In this document: in pieces, positions 1 through 13,404 of the stretch
How the letters are laid out: each line of letters begins with the position of its first letter
Position numbering within the stretch: position 1 is the stretch's first letter
Assembly (NCBI RefSeq): GCF_029227915.1
Contig: NC_079881.1
Span: 31,659,501 to 31,723,500, forward strand
DNA length: 64,000 nt
Direction: 5' to 3'
Origin: Hydractinia symbiolongicarpus
Taxonomy: Eukaryota > Cnidaria > Hydrozoa > Anthoathecata > Hydractiniidae
Program-made: the position numbers and the translations under genes
Notes under the pieces: model-generated
Told to the model about the DNA's origin: nothing
The model's input: the letters and a program-made list of their open reading frames with translations, nothing else
The model's database searches: none

Positions 1-3000
1 TCAATTAAGTCCCACTGTCAATCATTTCATTGTTAAAAGCGATGCAACCTAGTAATATCAGAAAAATATCGCTAAATACATGTTGGTACGAATATGTGAC
101 CCAACCGTTGAAACTCAAACGGACTGACACCGTTAGAAAATCAGTGAAATGTAGTATTTGAAACTGTCTCTATTACTTCAGCGCGCGCTAACGGCTAGGA
201 TTGGTCCCACAGTAAAAAATGACTCATTAATCTAAATTTTTAAAAGAAGCGCTACCACAACGCCTAGTGAAATCGCTGAGTTCCGGCAATCATGTCAAAT
301 TAAGAAGAATGTTATTTCTTGGAGTCCAATTTTGTTCATTTATCACATTTATCAGGTCACAGTTCAAAATTAGTGCAATTAAGTCCCACAGTCAACCGTT
401 TCACTGCTAAAAGCGATGCAACCTAAAAATATCAGATAAATATCGCTAAATACATGTTGGTACGAATATGTAACCCAACCGTTGAAACTCAAACGGACTG
501 ACGCCGTTAGAAAGTCAGTGAAATGTATTATTTCAAACTGTCTCTATTACTTCAGCGCGCTAACGGCTAGGATTGGTCCCACAGTAAAAATAACTTTTTT
601 ATCTTAATTTTTAATTGAAGCGCTACCACAGCGCCTAGTGTAATCGCTGAGTTTCGGCAGTCATATCAAATTAAGAAGAATGTTACTTCTTTGGGTCCAA
701 TTGTCTCACTTTCACATTTTTAAGGTCACAGTCCATAATCAGTTCAATTAAGTCCCACAGTCAATCGTTTCATTGTTAAAAGCGAAGCAACTTAGTAATA
801 TCAGACAAGTTTTGCTAAATAGATGTTGGTACGAATATGTGACCTAACCGTTATAACTCAAACGGACTGACACCGTTAGAAAGTCAATGAAATGTAGTTT
901 TTGAAACTGTCGCTGTTTCTTCAGCGCGCGATAACGGCTAGGATTGGTCCCACAGTAAAAATTGACTTATTTATCTAAATTTTTAAATGAAGCGCCACCA
1001 CAGTGCCCAGTGTAATCGCTGAGTTTCGGCAATCATGTCAAATTAAGAAGAATATTATTTCTTGGAGTCCAATTGTCTCATTTATCATATTTATCAGGTC
1101 GCAGTCCAAAGTTAGTTCAATTAACTCCCACAGTCCATCGTTTCACTGTTAAAAGCGATGTAACCTAGAAATATCAGATAAATATCGCTAAATACATGTT
1201 GGTAAGAATATGTGACCCAACCGTTGAAACTCAAACGGACTGACGCCGTTAGAAAGTCAGTGAAATGTAGTATTTCAAACTGTCTCTATTTCTTAAGCGC
1301 GCTAACGGCTAGGATTGGTCCCACAGTAAAAATAACTTTTTTATCTTAATTTTTAATTGAAGCACTACCACAGCGCCTAGTGTAATCGCTGAGTTTCGGC
1401 AGTCATATCAAATTAAGAAGAATGTTATTTCTTTGAGTCCAATTGTCTCACTTTCACATTTTTAAGGTCACAGTCCATAATCAGTTCAATTAAGTCCCAC
1501 AGTCAATCGTTTCATTGTTAAAAGCGAAGCAACTTAGTAATATCAGACAAGTTTTGCTAAATAGATGTTGGTACGAATATGTGACCTAACCGTTATAACT
1601 CAAACGGACTGACACCGTTAGAAAGTCAATGAAAGGTAGTTTTTGAAACTGTCGCTGTTTCTTCAGCGCGCGATAACGGCTAGGATTGGTCCCACAGAAA
1701 AAATTGACTTATTTATCTAAATTTTTAAATGAAGCGCCACCACAGTGCCCAGTGTAATCGCTGAGTTTCGGCAATCATGTCAAATTAAGAAGAATATTAT
1801 TTCTTGGAGTCCAATTTTTTTCATTTATCAAATTTATCGGTTCGCAGTCCAAAGTTAGTTCAATTAAGTCCCACTGTCAATCATTTCATTTTTAAAAGCG
1901 ATGCAACCTAGTAATATCAGAAAAATATCGCTAAATACATGTTGGTACGAATATGTGACCCAACCGTTGAAACTCAAACGGACTGACACCGTTAGAAAAT
2001 CAGTGAAATGTAGTATTTGAAACTGTCTCTATTACTTCAGCGCGCGCTAACGGCTAGGATTGGTCCCACAGTAAAAAATGACTCATTAATCTAAATTTTT
2101 AAAAGAAGCGCTACCACAACGCCTAGTGAAATCGCTGAGTTCCGGCAATCATGTCAAATTAAGAAGAATGTTATTTCTTGGAGTCCAATTTTGTTCATTT
2201 ATCCCATTTATCAGGTCACAGTTCAAAATTAGTGCAATTAAGTCCCACAGTCAACCGTTTCACTGCTAAAAGCGATGCAACCTAAAAATATCAGATAAAT
2301 ATCGCTAAATACATGTTGGTACGAATATGTAACCCAACCGTTGAAACTCAAACGGACTGACGCCGTTAGAAAGTCAGTGAAATGTATTATTTCAAACTGT
2401 CTCTATTACTTCAGCGCGCTAACGGCTAGGATTGGTCCCACAGTAAAAATAACTTTTTTATCTTAATTTTTAATTGAAGCGCTACCACAGCGCCTAGTGT
2501 AATCGCTGAGTTTCGGCAGTCATATCAAATTAAGAAGAATGTTACTTCTTTGGGTCCAATTGTCTCACTTTCACATTTTTAAGGTCACAGTCCATAATCA
2601 GTTCAATTAAGTCCCACAGTCAATCGTTTCATTGTTAAAAGCGAAGCAACTTAGTAATATCAGACAAGTTTTGCTAAATAGATGTTGGTACGAATATGTG
2701 ACCTAACCGTTATAACTCAAACGGACTGACACCGTTAGAAAGTCAATGAAATGTAGTTTTTGAAACTGTCGCTGTTTCTTCAGCGCGCGATAACGGCTAG
2801 GATTGGTCCCACAGTAAAAATTGACTTATTTATCTAAATTTTTAAATGAAGCGCCACCACAGTGCCCAGTGTAATCGCTGAGTTTCGGCAATCATGTCAA
2901 ATTAAGAAGAATATTATTTCTTGGAGTCCAATTTTTTTCATTTATCAAATTTATCGGTTCGCAGTCCAAAGTTAGTTCAATTAAGTCCCACTGTCAATCA

Positions 3001-4080
3001 TTTCATTGTTAAAAGCGATGCAACCTAGTAATATCAGAAAAATATCGCTAAATACATGTTGGTACGAACATGTGACCCAACCGTTGAAACTCAAACGGAC
3101 TGACACCGTTAGTAAATCAGTGAAATGTAGTATTTGAAACTGTCTCTATTACTTCAGCGCGCGCTAACGGCTAGGATTGGTCCCACAGTAAGAAATGACT
3201 CATTAATCTAAATTTTTAAAAGAAGCGCTACCACAACGCCTAGTGAAATCGCTGAGTTCCGGCAATCATGTCAAATTAAGAAGAATGTTATTTCTTGGAG
3301 TCCAATTTTGTTCATTTATCACATTTATCAGGTCACAGGTTAAAATTAGTTCAATTAAGTCCCTCAGTCAACCGTTTCACTGCTAAAAGCGATGCAACCT
3401 AAAAATATCAGATAAATATCGCTAAATACATGTTGGTACGAATATGTAACCCAACCGTTGAAACTCAAACGGACTGACGCCGTTAGAAAGTCAGTGAAAT
3501 GTATTATTTCAAACTGTCTCTATTACTTCAGCGCGCTAACGGCTAGGATTGGTCCCACAGTAAAAATAACTTTTTTATCTTAATTTTTAATTGAAGCGCT
3601 ACCACAGCGCCTAGTGTAATCGCTGAGTTTCGGCAGTCATATCAAATTAAGAAGAATGTTACTTCTTTGGGTCCAATTGTCTCACTTTCACATTTTTAAG
3701 GTCACAGTCCATAATCAGTTCAATTAAGTCCCACAGTCAATCGTTTCATTGTTAAAAGCGAAGCAACTTAGTAATATCAGACAAGTTTTGCTAAATAGAT
3801 GTTGGTACGAATATGTGACCTAACCGTTATAACTCAAACGGACTGACACCGTTAGAAAGTCCATGAAATGCAGTTTTTGAAACTGTCGCTATTTCTTTAG
3901 CGCGCGATAACGCCTAGGATTGGTCCCACATTAAAAATTGACTTATTTATCTAAATTTTTAAATGAAACGCTACCACAGCGCCTATTGTAATCGCTAAGT
4001 TTCGGGAATCATGTCAAATTAAGAAGAATGTTATTTCTTGGAGTCCAATTGTCTCACTTATAACATTGATAATGTCACAG
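1..4080. repeat. Block A1: trimeric a-b-c higher-order repeat, ~1,117 bp
   Basis: Landmarks are at 201, 573, 944, 1315, 1686, 2060, 2432, 2803, 3177, 3549 and 3920. Three subtypes alternate. Subtype a has tgactcattaatc and gttcatttatc. Subtype b has aataacttttttatc, gcagtcatatc and cactttcacattttta. Subtype c has ttgacttatttatc. The order is a-b-c-b-c-a-b-c-a-b-c, so the trimer of 1,117 bp (2060 to 3177) is accompanied by one extra b-c dimer of 742 bp (573 to 1315). Copies of the same subtype differ by only a few bases, while a, b and c differ clearly from one another. Confidence 0.9.
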
Positions 4081-5480
4081 TCCAAAATCAGTTCAATTAA
4101 GTCCCACAGTCAACCGTTTCACTGCTAAAAGCTATGCAACCTAAAAATATCAGATAAATATCGCTAAATACATGTTGGTACGAATATGTAACCCAACCGT
4201 TGAAACTCAAACGGACTGACGCCGTTAGAAAGTCAGTGAAATGTAGTATTTCAAACTGTCTCTATTATTTCAGCGCGCTAACGGCTAGGATTGGTCCCAC
4301 AGTAAGAAATGACTCATTAATCTAAATTTTTAAAAGAAGCGCTACCACAGCGCCTAGTGAAATCGCTGAGTTCCGGCAATCATGTCAAATTAAGAAGAAT
4401 GTTATTTCTTGGAGTCCAATTTTGTTCATTTATCACATTTATCAGGTCACAGTTCAAAATTAGTTCAATTAAGTCCCACAGTCAACCGTTTCACTGCTAA
4501 AAGCTATGCAACCTAAAAATATCAGATAAATATCGCTAAATACATGTTGGTACGAATATGTAACCCAACCGTTGAAACTCAAACGGACTGACGCCGTTAG
4601 AAAGTCAGTGAAATGTAGTATTTCAAACTGTCTCTATTACTTCAGCGCGCTAACGGCTAGGATTGGTCCCACAGTAAAAATAACTTTTTTATCTTAATTT
4701 TTAATTGAAACGCTACCACAGCGCCTAGTGTAATCGCTGAGTTTCGGCAGTCATATCAAATTAAGAAGAATGTTACTTCTTTGAGTCCAATTGTCTCACT
4801 TTCACATTTTTAAGGTCACAGTCCATAATCAGTTCAATTAAGTCCCACAGTCAATCGTTTCATTGTTAAAAGCGAAGCAACTTAGTAATATCAGACAAGT
4901 TTTGCTAAATAGATGTTGGTACGAATATGTGACCTAACCGTTATAACTCAAACGGACTGAAACCGTTAGAAAGTCCATGAAATGCAGTTTTTGAAACTGT
5001 CGCTATTTCATTAGCGCGCGATAACGCCTAGGATTGGTCCCACATTAAAAATTGACTTATTTATCTAAATTTTTAAATGAAACGCTACCACAGCGCCTAT
5101 TGTAATCGCTAAGTTTCGGGAATCATGTCAAATTAAGAAGAATGTTATTTCTTGGAGTCCAATTGTCTCACTTATAACATTGATAATGTCACAGTCCAAA
5201 ATCAGTTCAATTAAGTCCCACAGTCAACCGTTTCACTGCTAAAAGCTATGCAACCTAAAAATATCAGATAAATATTGCTAAATACATGTTGGTACGAATA
5301 TGTAACCCAACCGTTGAAACTCAAACGGACTGACGCCGTTAGAAAGTCAGTGAAATGTAGTATTTCAAACTGTCTCTATTATTTCAGCGCGCTAACGGCT
5401 AGGATTGGTCCCACAGTAAGAAATGACTCATTAATCTAAATTTTTAAAAGAAGCGCTACCACAGCGCCTAGTGAAATCGC
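4081..5480. repeat. Block A2: trimer a'-b-c', 1,114 bp
   Basis: Landmarks are at 4291, 4663, 5034 and 5405. The trimer period is 1,114 bp (4291 to 5405). Subtype c' is a variant of c with gaaacgctacc, cgcctattgtaa and a following ttataacattgata. Around 4,081-4,140 a c'-type first half runs into a second half with aaccgtttcactgctaaa, which belongs to the a/b subtypes, so the monomer is a hybrid. The b and c' monomers here lead directly into the 9-mer of the next block. Confidence 0.8.
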
Positions 5481-8400
5481 TGAGTTCCGGCAATCATGTC
5501 AAATTAAGAAGAATGTTATTTCTTGGAGTCCAATTTTGTTCATTTATCACATTTATCAGGTCACAGTTCAAAATTAGTTCAATTAAGTCCCACAGTCAAC
5601 CGTTTCACTGCTAAAAGCTATGCAACCTAAAAATATCAGATAAATATCGCTAAATACATGTTGGTACGAATATGTAACCCAACCGTTGAAACTCAAACGG
5701 ACTGACGCCGTTAGAAAGTCAGTGAAATGTAGTATTTCAAACTGTCTCTATTACTTCAGCGCGCTAACGGCTAGGATTGGTCCCACAGTAAAAATAACTT
5801 TTTTATCTTAATTTTTAATTGAAACGCTACCACAGCGCCTAGTGTAATCGCTGAGTTTCGGCAGTCATATCAAATTAAGAAGAATGTTACTTCTTTGAGT
5901 CCAATTGTCTCACTTTCACATTTTTAAGGTCACAGTCCATAATCAGTTCAATTAAGTCCCACAGTCAATCGTTTCATTGTTAAAAGCGAAGCAACTTAGT
6001 AATATCAGACAAGTTTTGCTAAATAGATGTTGGTACGAATATGTGACCTAACCGTTATAACTCAAACGGACTGAAACCGTTAGAAAGTCCATGAAATGCA
6101 GTTTTTGAAACTGTCGCTATTTCATTAGCGCGCGATAACGCCTAGGATTGGTCCCACATTAAAAATTGACTTATTTATCTAAATTTTTAAATGAAACGCT
6201 ACCACAGCGCCTATTGTAAATGCTGAGTTTCGGGAATCATGTCAAATTAAGAAGAATGTTATTTCTTGGAGTCCAATTGTCTCACTTATAACATTGATAA
6301 TGTCACAGTCCAAAATCAGTTCAATTATGTGCCACAGTCAATCGTTTCACTGTTAAAGGCGATGCAACCTAGTAATATGAGAAAAATATCGTTAAATATA
6401 TGTTGGTACGAATATGTGACCCAACCGTTGAAACTCAAACGGACTGACACCGTTAAAAAGTCAGTGAAATGTGGTATTTGAAACTGTCTCTATTACTTCA
6501 GCGCGCGCTAACGGCTAGGATTGGTCCCACAGTAAGAAATGACTCATTAATCTAAATTTTTAAAAGAAGCGCTACCACAGCGCCTAGTGAAATCGCTGAG
6601 TTCCGGCAATCATGTCAAATTAAGAAGAATGTTATTTCTTGGAGTCCAATTTTGTTCATTTATCACATTTATCAGGTCACAGTTTAAAATTAGCTCAATT
6701 AAGTCCCACAGTCAACCGTTTCACTGCTAAAAGCTATGCAACCTAAAAATATCAGATAAATATCGCTAAATACATGTTGGTACGAATATGTAACCCAACC
6801 GTTGAAACTCAAACGGACTGACGCCGTTAGAAAGTCAGTGAAATGTAGTATTTCAAACTGTCTCTATTATTTCAGCGCGCTAACGGCTAGGATTGGTCCC
6901 ACAGTAAGAAATGACTCATTAATCTAAATTTTTAAAAGAAGCGCTACCACAGCGCCTAGTGAAATCGCTGAGTTCCGGCAATCATGTCAAATTAAGAAGA
7001 ATGTTATTTCTTGGAGTCCAATTTTGTTCATTTATCACATTTATCAGGTCACAGTTCAAAATTAGTTCAATTAAGTCCCACAGTCAACCGTTTCACTGCT
7101 AAAAGCTATGCAACCTAAAAATATCAGATAAATATCGCTAAATACATGTTGGTACGAATATGTAACCCAACCGTTGAAACTCAAACGGACTGACGCCGTT
7201 AGAAAGTCAGTGAAATGTAGTATTTCAAACTGTCTCTATTACTTTAGCGCGCTAACGGCTAGGATTGGTCCCACAGTAAAAATAACTTTTTTATCTTAAT
7301 TTTTAATTGAAACGCTACCACAGCGCCTAGTGTAATCGCTGAGTTTCGGCAGTCATATCAAATTAAGAAGAATGTTACTTCTTTGAGTCCAATTGTCTCA
7401 CTTTCACATTTTTAAGGTCACAGTCCATAATCAGTTCAATTAAGTCCCACAGTCAATCGTTTCATTGTTAAAAGCGAAGCAACTTAGTAATATCAGACAA
7501 GTTTTGCTAAATAGATGTTGGTACGAATATGTGACCTAACCGTTATAACTCAAACGGACTGAAACCGTTAGAAAGTCCATGAAATGCAGTTTTTGAAACT
7601 GTCGCTATTTCATTAGCGCGCGATAACGCCTAGGATTGGTCCCACATTAAAAATTGACTTATTTATCTAAATTTTTAAATGAAACGCTACCACAGCGCCT
7701 ATTGTAAATGCTGAGTTTCGGGAATCATGTCAAATTAAGAAGAATGTTATTTCTTGGAGTCCAATTGTCTCACTTATAACATTGATAAGGTCACAGTCCA
7801 AAATCAGTTCAATTATGTGCTACAGTCAATCGTTTCACTGTTAAAGGCGATGCAACCTAGTAATATGAGAAAAATATCGTTAAATACATGTTGGTACGAA
7901 TAGGTGACCCAACCGTTGTAACTCAAACGGACTGACACCATTAGAAAGTCAATGAAATGTAGTTTTTGAAACTGTCGCTGTTTCTTCAGCGCGCGATAAC
8001 GGCTAGGATTGGTCCCACAGTAAACATTGACTTATTTATCTAAATTTTTAAATGAAGCGCTACCACAGCGCCCAGTGTAATCGCTGAGTTTCGGCAATCA
8101 TGTCAAATTAAGAAGAATGTAATTTCTTGGAGTCCAATTGTCTCACTTATAACAATTATAAGGTCACAGTCCAAAATCAGTTCAATTATGTGCCACAGTC
8201 AATCGTTTCACTGTTAAAAGCGATGCAACCTAGTAATATGAGAAAAATATCGTTAAATACATGTTGGTACGAATAGGTGACCCAACCGTTGTAATTCACA
8301 CGGACTGACACCGTTAGAAAATCAGTGAAATGTAGTATTTGAAATTGTGGCAATTTCTTCAGTGCGCGATAACGGCTAGGATTGGTCCCAAAGTAAAAAA

Positions 8401-8831
8401 TGACTTATTAATCTAAATTTTTAAATGAAGCGCTACCACAGCGCCCAGTGTAATCGCTGAGTTCCGGCAATTATGTCAAATTAAGAAGAATGTTATTTCT
8501 TGGAGTCCAATTTTTTTCATTTATCACATTTATCAGTTCACAGTCCAAAGTTAGTTCAATTAAGTCCCACAGTCAATCGTTTTACTGTTAAAAGCGATGA
8601 AACCTAGTAGTATCAGATAAATATCGCTAAATATATGTTGGTACGAATATGTGACCCAACCGTTGAAACTCAAACGAACTGACACCGTTAGAAAATCAGT
8701 GAAATGTAGTATTTGAAACTGTCTCTATTACTTCAGCGCGCGCTAACGGCTAGGATTGGTCCCACAGTAAGAAATGACTCATTAATCTACATTTTTAAAA
8801 GAAGCACTACCACAACGCCTAGTGAAATCGC
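5481..8831. repeat. Block A3, copy 1 of 9-monomer higher-order repeat (3,351 bp)
   Basis: Landmarks 5777 (b), 6148 (c'), 6521 (a'), 6893 (a'), 7265 (b), 7636 (c'), 8009 (d), 8382 (e) and 8756 (a). Subtype d has gtaaacattgactta; subtype e has gaaattgtggcaatttc. The whole nine-monomer string is repeated immediately downstream in the same order, with the same monomer lengths and private variants such as cgcctattgtaaatgctg and the attatgtgccacag/attatgtgctacag pair. Copy boundaries are arbitrary because the unit is tandem; these were chosen so that the two copies align base for base. Confidence 0.92.
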
Positions 8832-11800
8832 TGAGTTCCGGTAATCATGTCAAATTAAGAAGAATGTTATTTCTTGGAGTCCAATTTTGTTCATTTATCA
8901 CATTTATCAGGTCACAGTTCAAAATTAGTTCAATTAAGTCCCACAGTCAACCGTTTCACTGCTAAAAGCTATGCAACCTAAAAATATCAGATAAATATCG
9001 CTAAATACATGTTGGTACGAATATGTAACCCAACCGTTGAAACTCAAACGGACTGACGCCGTTAGAAAGTCAGTGAAATGTAGTATTTCAAACTGTCTCT
9101 ATTACTTCAGCGCGCTAACGGCTAGGATTGGTCCCACAGTAAAAATAACTTTTTTATCTTAATTTTTAATTGAAACGCTACCACAGCGCCTAGTGTAATC
9201 GCTGAGTTTCGGCAGTCATATCAAATTAAGAAGAATGTTACTTCTTTGAGTCCAATTGTCTCACTTTCACATTTTTAAGGTCACAGTCCATAATCAGTTC
9301 AATTAAGTCCCACAGTCAATCGTTTCATTGTTAAAAGCGAAGCAACTTAGTAATATCAGACAAGTTTTGCTAAATAGATGTTGGTACGAATATGTGACCT
9401 AACCGTTATAACTCAAACGGACTGAAACCGTTAGAAAGTCCATGAAATGCAGTTTTTGAAACTGTCGCTATTTCATTAGCGCGCGATAACGCCTAGGATT
9501 GGTCCCACATTAAAAATTGACTTATTTATCTAAATTTTTAAATGAAACGCTACCACAGCGCCTATTGTAAATGCTGAGTTTCGGGAATCATGTCAAATTA
9601 AGAAGAATGTTATTTCTTGGAGTCCAATTGTCTCACTTATAACATTGATAATGTCACAGTCCAAAATCAGTTCAATTATGTGCCACAGTCAATCGTTTCA
9701 CTGTTAAAGGCGATGCAACCTAGTAATATGAGAAAAATATCGTTAAATATATGTTGGTACGAATATGTGACCCAACCGTTGAAACTCAAACGGACTGACA
9801 CCGTTAAAAAGTCAGTGAAATGTGGTATTTGAAACTGTCTCTATTACTTCAGCGCGCGCTAACGGCTAGGATTGCTCCCACAGTAAGAAATGACTCATTA
9901 ATCTAAATTTTTAAAAGAAGCGCTACCACAGCGCCTAGTGAAATCGCTGAGTTCCGGCAATCATGTCAAATTAAGAAGAATGTTATTTCTTGGAGTCCAA
10001 TTTTGTTCATTTATCACATTTATCAGGTCACAGTTTAAAATTAGCTCAATTAAGTCCCACAGTCAACCGTTTCACTGCTAAAAGCTATGCAACCTAAAAA
10101 TATCAGATAAATATCGCTAAATACATGTTGGTACGAATATGTAACCCAACCGTTGAAACTCAAACGGACTGACGCCGTTAGAAAGTCAGTGAAATGTAGT
10201 ATTTCAAACTGTCTCTATTATTTCAGCGCGCTAACGGCTAGGATTGGTCCCACAGTAAGAAATGACTCATTAATCTAAATTTTTAAAAGAAGCGCTACCA
10301 CAGCGCCTAGTGAAATCGCTGAGTTCCGGCAATCATGTCAAATTAAGAAGAATGTTATTTCTTGGAGTCCAATTTTGTTCATTTATCACATTTATCAGGT
10401 CACAGTTCAAAATTAGTTCAATTAAGTCCCACAGTCAACCGTTTCACTGCTAAAAGCTATGCAACCTAAAAATATCAGATAAATATCGCTAAATACATGT
10501 TGGTACGAATATGTAACCCAACCGTTGAAACTCAAACGGACTGACGCCGTTAGAAAGTCAGTGAAATGTAGTATTTCAAACTGTCTCTATTACTTTAGCG
10601 CGCTAACGGCTAGGATTGGTCCCACAGTAAAAATAACTTTTTTATCTTAATTTTTAATTAAAACGCTACCACAGCGCCTAGTGTAATCGCTGAGTTTCGG
10701 CAGTCATATCAAATTAAGAAGAATGTTACTTCTTTGAGTCCAATTGTCTCACTTTCACATTTTTAAGGTCACAGTCCATAATCAGTTCAATTAAGTCCCA
10801 CAGTCAATCGTTTCATTGTTAAAAGCGAAGCAACTTAGTAATATCAGACAAGTTTTGCTAAATAGATGTTGGTACGAATATGTGACCTAACCGTTATAAC
10901 TCAAACGGACTGAAACCGTTAGAAAGTCCATGAAATGCAGTTTTTGAAACTGTCGCTATTTCATTAGCGCGCGATAACGCCTAGGATTGGTCCCACATTA
11001 AAAATTGACTTATTTATCTAAATTTTTAAATGAAACGCTACCACAGCGCCTATTGTAAATGCTGAGTTTCGGGAATCATGTCAAATTAAGAAGAATGTTA
11101 CTTCTTGGAGTCCAATTGTCTCACTTATAACATTGATAAGGTCACAGTCCAAAATCAGTTCAATTATGTGCTACAGTCAATCGTTTCACTGTTAAAGGCG
11201 ATGCAACCTAGTAATATGAGAAAAATATCGTTAAATACATGTTGGTACGAATAGGTGACCCAACCGTTGTAACTCAAACGGACTGACACCATTAGAAAGT
11301 CAATGAAATGTAGTTTTTGAAACTGTCGCTGTTTCTTCAGCGCGCGATAACGGCTAGGATTGGTCCCACAGTAAACATTGACTTATTTATCTAAATTTTT
11401 AAATGAAGCGCTACCACAGCGCCCAGTGTAATCGCTGAGTTTCGGCAATCATGTCAAATTAAGAAGAATGTTATTTCTTGGAGTCCAATTGTCTCACTTA
11501 TAACAATTATAAGGTCACAGTCCAAAATCAGTTCAATTATGTGCCACAGTCAATCGTTTCACTGTTAAAAGCGATGCAACCTAGTAATATGAGAAAAATA
11601 TCGTTAAATACATGTTGGTACGAATAGGTGACCCAACCGTTGTAATTCACACGGACTGACACCGTTAGAAAATCAGTGAAATGTAGTATTTGAAATTGTG
11701 GCAATTTCTTCAGTGCGCGATAACGGCTAGGATTGGTCCCAAAGTAAAAAATGACTTATTAATCTAAATTTTTAAATGAAGCGCTACCACAGCGCCCAGT

Positions 11801-12182
11801 GTAATCGCTGAGTTCCGGCAATTATGTCAAATTAAGAAGAATGTTATTTCTTGGAGTCCAATTTTTTTCATTTATCACATTTATCAGTTCACAGTCCAAA
11901 GTTAGTTCAATTAAGTCCCACAGTCAATCGTTTTACTGTTAAAAGCGATGAAACCTAGTAGTATCAGATAAATATCGCTAAATATATGTTGGTACGAATA
12001 TGTGACCCAACCGTTGAAACTCAAACGAACTGACACCGTTAGAAAATCAGTGAAATGTAGTATTTGAAACTGTCTCTATTACTTCAGCGCGCGCTAACGG
12101 CTAGGATTGGTCCCACAGTAAGAAATGACTCATTAATCTAAATTTTTAAAAGAAGCACTACCACTACGCCTAGTGAAATCGC
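8832..12182. repeat. Block A3, copy 2 of 9-monomer higher-order repeat (3,351 bp)
   Basis: Landmarks 9128, 9499, 9872, 10244, 10616, 10987, 11360, 11733 and 12107 each lie exactly 3,351 bp after their partner in copy 1. I noticed only scattered single-base differences: attgctccc at 9872 against attggtccc at 6521; taattaaaacg near 10,658 against taattgaaacg; gttacttcttgg near 11,099 against gttatttcttgg; gaatgttattt near 11,468 against gaatgtaattt; and a c/t difference at the first base pairs of the unit. Equal length and near identity imply a recent duplication. Confidence 0.92.
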
Positions 12183-13404
12183 TGAGTTCCGGTAATCATG
12201 TCAAATTAAGAAGAATGTTATTTCTTGGAGTCCAATTTTGTTCATTTATCACATTTATCAGGTCACAGTTCAAAATTAGTTCAATTAAGTCCCACAGTCA
12301 ACCGTTTCACTGCTAAAAGCTATGCAACCTAAAAATATCAGATAAATATCGCTAAATACATGTTGGTACGAATATGTAACCCAACCGTTGAAACTCAAAC
12401 GGACTGACGCCGTTAGAAAGTCAGTGAAGTGTAGTATTTCAAACTGTCTCTATTACTTCAGCGCGCTAACGGCTAGGATTGGTCCCACAGTAAAAATAAC
12501 TTTTTTATCTTAATTTTTAATTGAAACGCTACCACAGCGCCTAGTGTAATCGCTGAGTTTCGGCAGTCATATCAAATTAAGAAGAATGTTACTTCTTTGA
12601 GTCCAATTGTCTCACTTTCACATTTTTAAGGTCACAGTCCATAATCAGTTCAATTAAGTCCCACAGTCAATCGTTTCATTGTTAAAAGCGAAGCAACTTA
12701 GTAATATCAGACAAGTTTTGCTAAATAGATGTTGGTACGAATATGTGACCTAACCGTTATAACTCAAACGGACTGAAACCGTTAGAAAGTGCATGAAATG
12801 CAGTTTTTGAAACTGTCGCTATTTCATTAGCGCGCGATAACGCCTAGGATTGGTCCCACATTAAAAATTGACTTATTTATCTAAATTTTTAAATGAAACG
12901 CTACCACAGCGCCTATTGTAAATGCTGAGTTTCGGGAATCATGTCAAATTAAGAAGAATGTTATTTCTTGGAGTCCAATTGTCTCACTTATAACATTGAT
13001 AAGGTCACAGTCCAAAATCAGTTCAATTATGTGCTACAGTCAATCGTTTCACTGTTAAAGGCGATGCAACCTAGTAATATGAGAAAAATATCGTTAAATA
13101 CATGTTGGTACGAATAGGTGACCCAACCGTTGTAACTCAAACGGACTGACACCGTTAGAAAGTCAATGAAATGTAGTTTTTGAAACTGTCGCTGTTTCTT
13201 CAGCGCGCGATAACGGCTAGGATTGGTCCCACAGTAAACATTGACTTATTTATCTAAATTTTTAAATGAAGCGCTACCACAGCGCCCAGTGTAATCGCTG
13301 AGTTTCGGCAATCATGTCAAATTAAGAAGAATGTTATTTCTTGGAGTCCAATTGTCTCACTTATAACAATTATAAGGTCACAGTCCAAAATCAGTTCAAT
13401 TATG
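12183..13404. repeat. Block A3, truncated third copy of the 9-mer
   Basis: Landmarks 12479 and 12850 align with 9128 and 9499 (offset 3,351). The next landmark, 13223, instead aligns with 11360 (offset 1,863). The offset change of 1,488 bp equals four monomers. The switch is visible inside the c' monomer: up to about 12,980 either c' copy fits, then taaggtcacagtcc and attatgtgctacag match the second c' of the 9-mer rather than the first. This is the expected result of unequal exchange between the two c' monomers. Confidence 0.85.

Noticed and set aside
6266-6481. 71-codon open frame, repeated at 9,617, 13,714 and 16,322
   Set aside because: It lies wholly within satellite monomers, and its conservation matches the 3,351-bp and 2,608-bp duplications. 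No homology, start context or neighbouring gene signal supports a protein.
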